In this document: positions 40,801 through 41,530 of the stretch, piece after piece
How the letters are laid out: the number at the start of each line of letters is the position of its first letter
Position numbering within the stretch: the first letter of the stretch is position 1
Assembly: GCF_017874315.1 (NCBI RefSeq)
Contig: NZ_JAGGLG010000037.1
Location: forward strand, 1-41,530
Direction: 5' to 3'
Length of the DNA stretch: 41,530 nucleotides
DNA from: Symbiobacterium terraclitae
GTDB lineage: Bacteria; Bacillota; Sulfobacillia; Symbiobacteriales; Symbiobacteriaceae
The notes under the pieces: generated by a model
The model's database searches: none
What the model was told of the DNA's origin: nothing
What the model saw: the letters and a program-made list of their open reading frames with translations, nothing else
Made by a program: the position numbers and the translations under genes

Positions 40801-41280
40801 GACGATGACCGGGTAGCCCACCTCGTGCGCGAAGGCCAGCGCCTCCTTCACCGACGTGACGGGCCGGTCGGTCCCCCGGGGGAGGGGGAGGCCGGCCTCC
40901 CGGGCGATCTGGCGCGCGGCCACCTTGTCGCCGAACATCTCCAGGTGCTCCGGGTCCGGGCCGATGAAGGCGATGCCGCTCTCCCGGCAGAGGCGGGCGA
41001 AGGCGGCGTTCTCGGCCAGGAAGCCGTAGCCGGGGTGGATGGCGTCGACGTCGTGCTGCCGTGCCAGCCGGATGATCCCCTCCATGTCGAGGTAAGCCTC
41101 GACGGGATCCTTGCCCTCGCCGATGAGGTAGGCCTCGTCCGCCTTGTACCGGTGGAGGGAGAGGCTGTCCTGCTCGGAGTAGACCGCCACGGTCTGTTTG
41201 CCCAGTTCCGTGCAGGCGCGGAAGATTCGAATGGCAATCTCGCCCCGGTTTGCCACCAGGATGCGGCGGATGGCTGGCAT
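37843..41280 (-). CDS. pyc: Pyruvate carboxylase (single chain)
   Basis: The 1,145-residue enzyme starts at ATG 41280. It has all domains in order: biotin carboxylase (about 1-450; RRILVANRGEIAIRIFRAC, VKAVLGGGGRGMRVV, MEVNPRIQVEHTVTE), carboxyltransferase (about 530-800; TDTTMRDAHQSLLATRVRTRDM), the PYC-specific C-terminal segment, and a biotinyl domain with the biotinylation site K1110 in EAMKMEN. Length is normal for bacterial and eukaryotic-type PYC. It carboxylates pyruvate to oxaloacetate using ATP and bicarbonate, replenishing the TCA cycle. It stands alone, and its leader holds a palindrome that could hide the ribosome binding site. Confidence 0.97.
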   Translation of the reverse strand: MPAIRRILVANRGEIAIRIFRACTELGKQTVAVYSEQDSLSLHRYKADEAYLIGEGKDPVEAYLDMEGIIRLARQHDVDAIHPGYGFLAENAAFARLCRESGIAFIGPDPEHLEMFGDKVAARQIAREAGLPLPRGTDRPVTSVKEALAFAHEVGYPVIVKAVLGGGGRGMRVVRSDAELRAALERAGSEARAAFGSGDLYLEQYVERPRHIEVQVVADRYGNVVHLYERDCSVQRRHQKLVEIAPSLALTEPQRQEICSAAVRLMARVGYVGAGTVEFLVDPDGRYYFMEVNPRIQVEHTVTEEITGLDIVQAQIRIAEGARLDEALGVPSQAQVHRHGYAIQCRVTTEDPTNDFLPDTGRILAYRSPGGPGVRLDGDNGFPGAVITPYYDSLLVKATTWGLTFEAAAAKMTRVLEEFRIRGVKTNIPFLLNVVRHPRFHRGDVDTNFIADTPELFQFPPRRDRGTKLLRYIGHVVVNGGPGVPPGAKPPARGHLPLPQADGPVPAGARQILLERGAQGLVDWIRSERRLLVTDTTMRDAHQSLLATRVRTRDMLAVAPATARLASGLFSLEMWGGATFDAALRFLKEDPWERLALLREAIPNIPFQMLLRGANALGYANYPDNLVQAFVKEAAAAGIDIFRIFDSLNWLPNMLPAIEAVRSEGKVAEVAFCYTGDITDPTRTKYDLKYYVNLARELEAAGAQIIGIKDMSGLLKPRAATMLISALKQEVGVPLHLHTHDTAGTGLATLLAAAAAGVDIVDAALSSLSGLTSQPSLNTLVAALQGDERDTGLDPAGLQQLADYWQEVRRWYAPWESGLAATSAETYLHEMPGGQVSNLRQQAASLGLGARWSEVVAAYRTANLALGDIVKVTPSSKAVGDLALFMVQNSICTAEELVERGESLAFPESVVQLLSGYMGQPPGGWPADLQRVVLKGREAITVRPGELLPPIDFTAKQQELSEKLGRPASRREVLSEIMFPGLVEELARHQEEFGNTAVVDTPTFFYGLRPGEETRVEIERGKTLIIKLIDVRDPKPNGMREVLFELNGFPREVEVPDARLAEAGVRRPKARKGDPNQLGASMPGRVVKVLVSPGDEVAKGVQLVVTEAMKMENVLTAPRDCRVAEVLVREGDRVEAGDLLVRLEG

Positions 41281-41290
41281 TTCTTTCTGT

Positions 41291-41317
41291 CACCCCTTTA
41301 ACGTATTAAAAGGGGTG
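41291..41317 (-). promoter_or_regulatory. Palindrome covering the pyc ribosome binding site
   Basis: On the minus strand CACCCCTTT and AAAGGGGTG form a 9-bp inverted repeat around a 9-base AT-rich centre, ending about 10 bp before the pyc start codon. AAAGGGGTG is the best Shine-Dalgarno candidate, so folding would hide it. As DNA it could equally be a repressor site. Confidence 0.55.
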
Positions 41318-41356
41318 TATTCTCCCTCCAGCAGACGATTCCTCCAAACAGGTGGG

Positions 41357-41384
41357 ATTAGAAAGAGTTTAGTAGTTCGTACAA
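41357..41384 (-). promoter_or_regulatory. Candidate pyc promoter
   Basis: On the minus strand TTGTAC (41384-41379) and TCTAAT (41362-41357) are separated by 16 bp in an AT-rich patch. The -10 matches 5 of 6 consensus bases, the -35 only the TTG. The transcript would carry a leader of about 70 nt that contains the palindrome before pyc. Confidence 0.5.
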
Positions 41385-41412
41385 GTTAGTCATGTAAGCG
41401 CTTCCGTGAAAG

Positions 41413-41432
41413 CCGGCCCTCGAGAGGGCCGG
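41413..41432 (+). terminator. Palindromic hairpin followed by a short T-run
   Basis: CCGGCCCTC and GAGGGCCGG form a perfect 9-bp stem with a 2-base centre, followed on the plus strand by TTTCC. It looks like an intrinsic terminator pointing right, but no plus-strand gene precedes it, so its parent transcript is unclear. It may also act leftward. Confidence 0.45.
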
Positions 41433-41436
41433 TTTC

Positions 41437-41530
41437 CTAGGAGCCTGTCCGGGTAACCGCACGTGAGATAGGGGCAGACTCCCAATGATTGGATATCAAC
41501 GATCGTGCCTACTTCTTCATGCGCTGTCTG
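41437..41530 (-). mobile_element. Possible end of an insertion sequence at the window edge
   Basis: After CTAG (41437-41440), a common target duplication, comes GAGCCTGTCCGGGTAA, which resembles terminal inverted repeats of some DDE transposon families. On the minus strand the last bases encode RQRMKK then a stop at 41511-41509, as if a transposase C-terminus enters from the right. Only one end is visible, so the call is tentative. Confidence 0.35.

Noticed and set aside
37828-41301. A 1,157-codon plus-strand open frame opposite pyc
   Set aside because: It has no recognisable domain and is rich in His, Gly, Leu and Val as expected of an antisense shadow; pyc is unambiguous.
1-41530. tRNA or rRNA genes
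   Set aside because: I saw no cloverleaf with a GTTCRANYC-type T arm and no rRNA-like conserved stretches, though I could not scan exhaustively.

Overview
The window is a very GC-rich bacterial segment (GC-loaded third codon positions almost throughout) that nevertheless carries low-GC Gram-positive (Firmicutes-type) hallmarks: strong AGGAGG-type ribosome binding sites with frequent GTG and TTG starts, a LytR-CpsA-Psr ligase, a surface protein with three SLH domains and a single-chain pyruvate carboxylase. That combination best fits a high-GC Firmicute such as Symbiobacterium or a close relative; this assignment is inference, not a database result.

Layout. The left edge (about 1-94) looks like the 3' end (domains V-VI) of a group II intron. 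From 178 to 14278 a tightly packed plus-strand operon encodes surface polysaccharide synthesis: a fused sugar dehydrogenase/acetyltransferase, a Wzz-like chain-length protein, a sugar aminotransferase, a Wzx-like flippase, two tandem FemAB-like transferases, a polysaccharide deacetylase-like protein, a Wzy/ligase-like membrane protein, two GT4 glycosyltransferases, a PIG-L deacetylase and a WbqC-like protein. A convergent minus-strand operon (21057 down to 14974) supplies the initiating phosphoglycosyl transferase, a third FemAB-like protein, a membrane-bound UDP-GlcNAc 4,6-dehydratase-like enzyme, a UDP-HexNAc 6-dehydrogenase and a second sugar aminotransferase. Between the two operons lie tandem hairpin repeats and several strong stem-loops. 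A LytR-CpsA-Psr gene (21447-22451, minus) follows.

Together the two operons could make two amino sugars. The 6-dehydrogenase, fused 3-dehydrogenase/N-acetyltransferase and first aminotransferase match the WbpA-B-E-D route to UDP-GlcNAc3NAcA. The 4,6-dehydratase and second aminotransferase match the PglF-PglE route to UDP-4-amino-4,6-dideoxy-GlcNAc. The phosphoglycosyl transferase would start the lipid-linked unit, the glycosyltransferases extend it, the flippase and Wzy-like protein export and polymerise it, Wzz sets length and the LCP protein could attach it to the wall.

The right half holds a pRiA4b ORF-3-like protein coupled to the helicase HrpB, a patatin-like phospholipase overlapping hrpB tail to tail, a ~2,250-residue S-layer-type protein with about 13 cadherin-like repeats and SLH anchors, a small disordered coiled-coil protein, a DUF815 AAA+ ATPase, Hsp33 (hslO) divergent from a MerR-TipAS regulator, and pyruvate carboxylase. 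The clearest regulatory signal in the window is the hslO promoter: -35 and -10 boxes separated by 19 bp filled by a perfect inverted repeat, the classic MerR-activated arrangement. The right edge may be the end of an insertion sequence.
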